The notes beneath the pieces were generated by a model. The model did not search any database and had not been told where the DNA came from. It saw only the letters and a program-made list of their open reading frames with translations. Shown here piece by piece: positions 6,319 to 8,401 of a DNA stretch of 8,401 bases. Positions within the stretch are counted from its first letter, which is position 1. Each line of letters opens with the position of its first letter. Source of the DNA: Candidatus Falkowiibacteriota bacterium (GTDB lineage: Bacteria > Patescibacteriota > Patescibacteriia > Patescibacteriales > UBA12465); contig CAIMEI010000037.1 in the NCBI GenBank assembly GCA_903839955.1, forward strand, positions 1 to 8,401. Direction: 5' to 3'. The position numbers were made by a program, and so were the translations under genes.

Positions 6319-6783
6319 TTATTTTGCTAGATTATTTAAGTGATTGCTTTTTTTATTCTCCACGGGAGCGGCGGGGGCAGTTAATTTTTGCCGGCAAGCG
6401 GCAGCAAAATCCGGCTGGCTGATTTTATCACAGATTGAGGAATCGCCGAGGTCAACCGCCAAACTCAAAAGACAAAGATTATTGCCATCCAGGTTTTGCA
6501 TTTCCTGACAGCGGCTCGCGTCTTTACTGGTTAATATCTGGGCATACAGCGCCTGATCATGATTAGCCTTGGCTAAACGCGCCGTTTCTTTGGCGCGCCA
6601 TTTCGCCACTGATTCCGGAATTTGGTTAGTTTTGCTGGTCGAACTAGAGACGGGACTTGGATTATTTTGCGGGCTAACCGGTTTCTTGAGAAAAATAAAG
6701 ATGGCCGCGGCCAAAACCACAAGCAATAAAACCAGGCTACTAATAATTATAAGCCTCTGGCGACGATTTTGCCAATTAATCAT
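6319..6783 (-). CDS. Membrane-anchored protein with duplicated two-cysteine repeat
   Basis: The product has 154 residues: a basic N-terminus (INWQNRRQR), one helix (11-32), a Pro/Ser linker (35-56), a charged helical stretch (about 56-85), then two repeats of 18 aligned residues. These are KDASRC...C (87-104) and GDSSIC...C (113-130). The shared pattern is [KG]-D-[AS]-S-x-C-x2-[MI]-x3-D-x4-C. The four cysteines (92, 104, 118, 130) are therefore spaced 11, 13 and 11 apart. The positive-inside rule puts the repeats outside the membrane, where disulfides could form. The C-terminal tail is Lys/Asn-rich. It starts 4 nt after the stop of the large Cys-rich gene and ends 4 nt before the first TSP3 gene. 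An AGGGGA lies rather far (about 14 nt) upstream. Similar D-x-x-x-C repeat proteins occur in CPR genomes as I recall; function unknown. Confidence 0.88.
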   Translation of the reverse strand: MINWQNRRQRLIIISSLVLLLVVLAAAIFIFLKKPVSPQNNPSPVSSSTSKTNQIPESVAKWRAKETARLAKANHDQALYAQILTSKDASRCQEMQNLDGNNLCLLSLAVDLGDSSICDKISQPDFAAACRQKLTAPAAPVENKKSNHLNNLAK

Positions 6784-6787
6784 AAGA

Positions 6788-8401
6788 TTAGAAATTATCC
6801 CCTGAAACCAAGGTGGATAAGTGATAAATGATATTGCCGAAAATTTTCAGTTCGGTCGGGTTCAAGTTGGGCTGGCCGTTATTATCAAAATAGCCGAGTT
6901 GAGTCAAAGAGACTCGGTTGCAGACGCCGGCCCAAGAATATTGAGAGTCTAAGGCGTTGTCGAATAGGCTATAAGGCAGAGAGCTGGAAGCCGTACATGA
7001 CGATCCGCCGCATTGCGGTCCGCAATTGCTCGCCAAAGATGCGTGAACAAGAGGTTCGGAGGAATTAACCAACAGGCTAGCAGCAGGAAAAACAAAAGGT
7101 GCCCTAGACCCAAGGTCCAAGGAGGCGTTTTTCACGATTGAGGTAAAATAAACCGTATCAAAAGAAGCGGAAGATAAGTTCCAGAAATTACCGATTAAAC
7201 TGTTAAAATTATCGTGTCCGGTGGTTTTTTTGTCGGCTGTTCCGTGTCCAAAAATTACCATGCCGCCATTTTTAACAAACTCGTTGACGATCAAGGCGGA
7301 AGAGGTGGTGAGGTCCTGGGAATCATTTTTTCCGAGACCAAAAACAATCATGTTGTAGTTGCCCAAAATATTACCAGCAATCGGCAGGAAGCTCGTGGTT
7401 GAAGCGTTGAAAGTGCTCATATTCACGGTATCAACCGCATATTGAGTGCCCGTTGCGCTATCGGTAGTTGATGAAGCCGTTTCGCTAATTGCCACCGAAT
7501 GACGGAAAGAAGTGTAATTGTTTGCCAAAGCATCGAGTGTTGATCCGACCGAAATAGTGGTGCTGGTGTTATTGTCCGGATAAACCTGAAGAATATTCAG
7601 GACTCTAACGATCTGACAGCGGTTGGTGCAAGCTTCTCCCAGGCCAGCTTGAACGGAATAAGGATCTCCCGGATCGCACTGTTCGCCTTCCGAAGTTTGA
7701 ATGATTCCATCGCCGCAATAACCGCAATCGGCATGGCAATATTGATCGGCATTAGGATTATCCATTTCCGGATCATAAGTTTCAAAGTCATCCGTGGAAT
7801 AAGCACCATCCTTGGAACCGCAGATACCATCGCCGCAATAACCGCCGGTCATTCGGCAATAGTTGTTGGAAGATATGGGGTTAGGAATATTGGCATTGGG
7901 CGCAGTGGTGCAGGAATACTGTTTGGTAACCGAACTGTCTTTGGTGCTAGTGGCAATGCCGCTGGCGCCGTCGCACTCTTCCAGGCCGTCATTGTAGGCA
8001 CCGCCCCGCTGTTCTTGGTTGGGCGTTTGCTTGATGCCATCGCCGCAATAGGTGTTAACGCTCAAATTGATGACCGTCGTGGCCGCCGCCCCGTATTCAT
8101 TGGTGGCGGTGATGGTAATTGGATAGACATTGCTCGGCGTTTGCGCCGCCAGCGCTGATTCCGCTCTAAAGACTCCCGCCGCAAAAGACAAGGCCCGGGA
8201 AATTGGAGTGATTGCTGAAGACCAAAAAGATAGAATGAGCGGCCTAATTAGAAAACTAGAGCGGCGCGAAGAAGCATTTATTGAGGAATTGGCCGAAGAG
8301 CTGCGCGGACTAAAAATAATCGCCGAACCATTCGGAATAATAAAATCCATTGGCGGCAAAGCTTGGTAGACACCCAGCAAATTACCCCGGACCACGCTGT
8401 C
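6788..8401 (-). CDS. Large secreted Cys-rich protein, 5' end beyond the window
   Basis: The frame is open to the right edge, so the start lies outside; the GTG at 8395 is not a credible start. Counting from that codon (535 residues), 82-113 resemble the end of an Ig-like He_PIG domain (TPSNVYPITITATNEYG). Cys-rich modules follow, each opening with YCGDG (116, 186, 226). The third reads YCGDGIIQ..GEQCD....GEACTNRC, the pattern of the Myxococcus-type Cys-rich repeat (DUF4215). Residues 263-390 look like an alpha/beta domain of the glutamine-amidotransferase-like type (NILQVYPD, NYNMIVFGLG, GGMVIFGHGTA), without an obvious catalytic Cys. Further cysteines (458, 462, 467, 492) lie near the end. 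No membrane helix is evident in the part seen, so it is probably surface-exposed. It is the most upstream visible operon gene. Residues 1-80 are atypical. Confidence 0.85.
   Translation of the reverse strand, partial: DSVVRGNLLGVYQALPPMDFIIPNGSAIIFSPRSSSANSSINASSRRSSFLIRPLILSFWSSAITPISRALSFAAGVFRAESALAAQTPSNVYPITITATNEYGAAATTVINLSVNTYCGDGIKQTPNQEQRGGAYNDGLEECDGASGIATSTKDSSVTKQYSCTTAPNANIPNPISSNNYCRMTGGYCGDGICGSKDGAYSTDDFETYDPEMDNPNADQYCHADCGYCGDGIIQTSEGEQCDPGDPYSVQAGLGEACTNRCQIVRVLNILQVYPDNNTSTTISVGSTLDALANNYTSFRHSVAISETASSTTDSATGTQYAVDTVNMSTFNASTTSFLPIAGNILGNYNMIVFGLGKNDSQDLTTSSALIVNEFVKNGGMVIFGHGTADKKTTGHDNFNSLIGNFWNLSSASFDTVYFTSIVKNASLDLGSRAPFVFPAASLLVNSSEPLVHASLASNCGPQCGGSSCTASSSLPYSLFDNALDSQYSWAGVCNRVSLTQLGYFDNNGQPNLNPTELKIFGNIIYHLSTLVSGDNF
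7707..8050 (-). repeat. Dispersed DNA repeat coding for YCGDG modules
   Basis: CCATCGCCGCAATAACCGC occurs exactly at 7707-7725 and 7827-7845, and its first 14 nt occur again at 8037-8050. Each encodes the (G)YCGDG opening of a Cys-rich module. The module spacing differs (120 and 210 nt), so the inserts between them have diverged while the core stayed the same. Confidence 0.75.
8127..8369 (+). other. Plus-strand open frame opposite the odd part of the large gene
   Basis: The frame runs from just after a stop at 8124 to TAG at 8367-8369; the first possible start is TTG at 8130. Its translation is helical and charged, with EEAFIEELAEELRGLK and GLIRKLERREE, and reads like an ordinary soluble protein end. 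The minus-strand frame here is Ser/Arg/Ile-rich and unlike a known domain. No ribosome site precedes it. It could be a chance shadow, or a fragment brought in by rearrangement or misassembly. Confidence 0.25.

Noticed and set aside
7649..8158. 169-residue plus-strand frame opposite the Cys-rich modules
   Set aside because: Its repeated AAITA-type segments are only the complement of the YCGDG-coding repeats; the minus strand carries recognisable domains here.
8145..8357. Invertible switch between GCCGCCA and TGGCGGC
   Set aside because: Flipping the segment between these repeats would put a stop codon early in the large gene frame, so it would not produce an alternative surface protein. The 7-nt GC-rich repeat is also short enough to be chance.

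Overview
The window looks like chromosome of a Candidatus Patescibacteria (CPR, Parcubacteria-like) genome. This rests on several traits together: compact minus-strand operons with 2-11 nt gaps, start codons almost all lacking a Shine-Dalgarno sequence, and surface proteins with thrombospondin type 3 (TSP3) calcium-binding repeats ending in a YNP-x-G-x-G-K-L signature. The assignment is an inference; no rRNA or tRNA is present to confirm it.

Layout. (1) 1-2592, minus strand: secD-secF, the proton-driven accessory subunits of the Sec translocon, closed by a hairpin terminator at the left edge. (2) 2593-2740: divergent control region with a near-consensus sigma70-type promoter for clpP and a weak candidate promoter for secD. 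(3) 2741-3316, plus strand: clpP with an intact Ser-His-Asp triad. (4) 3336-3370: terminator that can work in both directions, shared by clpP and the convergent next gene. (5) 3397-4077, minus: an AT-rich, unrecognised five-helix membrane protein with a perfect consensus promoter and an unusual leader. (6) 4242-4272: terminator of the next operon. (7) 4296-8401, minus: five closely packed genes for secreted or single-pass membrane proteins, running off the right edge. In transcription order they are a large Cys-rich extracellular protein (5' end missing), a membrane-anchored protein with a duplicated two-Cys repeat, a TSP3 protein, a 67-residue membrane protein, and a second TSP3 protein with a PsbP-like C-terminal domain.

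How they may work together. The five-gene operon looks like a surface assembly: one big extracellular component plus four membrane-anchored partners. Three of the four anchored proteins share a short motif (hydrophobic, any, His/Asp, Asn/Ile, Met-Pro) just before the transmembrane helix. The two TSP3 proteins also share their linker style and end signature. Nothing here names a known pathway, so the operon is the best candidate for an undescribed system. SecD itself carries two extra predicted membrane helices. The first ~80 codons of the partial large gene are odd: the opposite strand there reads as a more ordinary helical protein.
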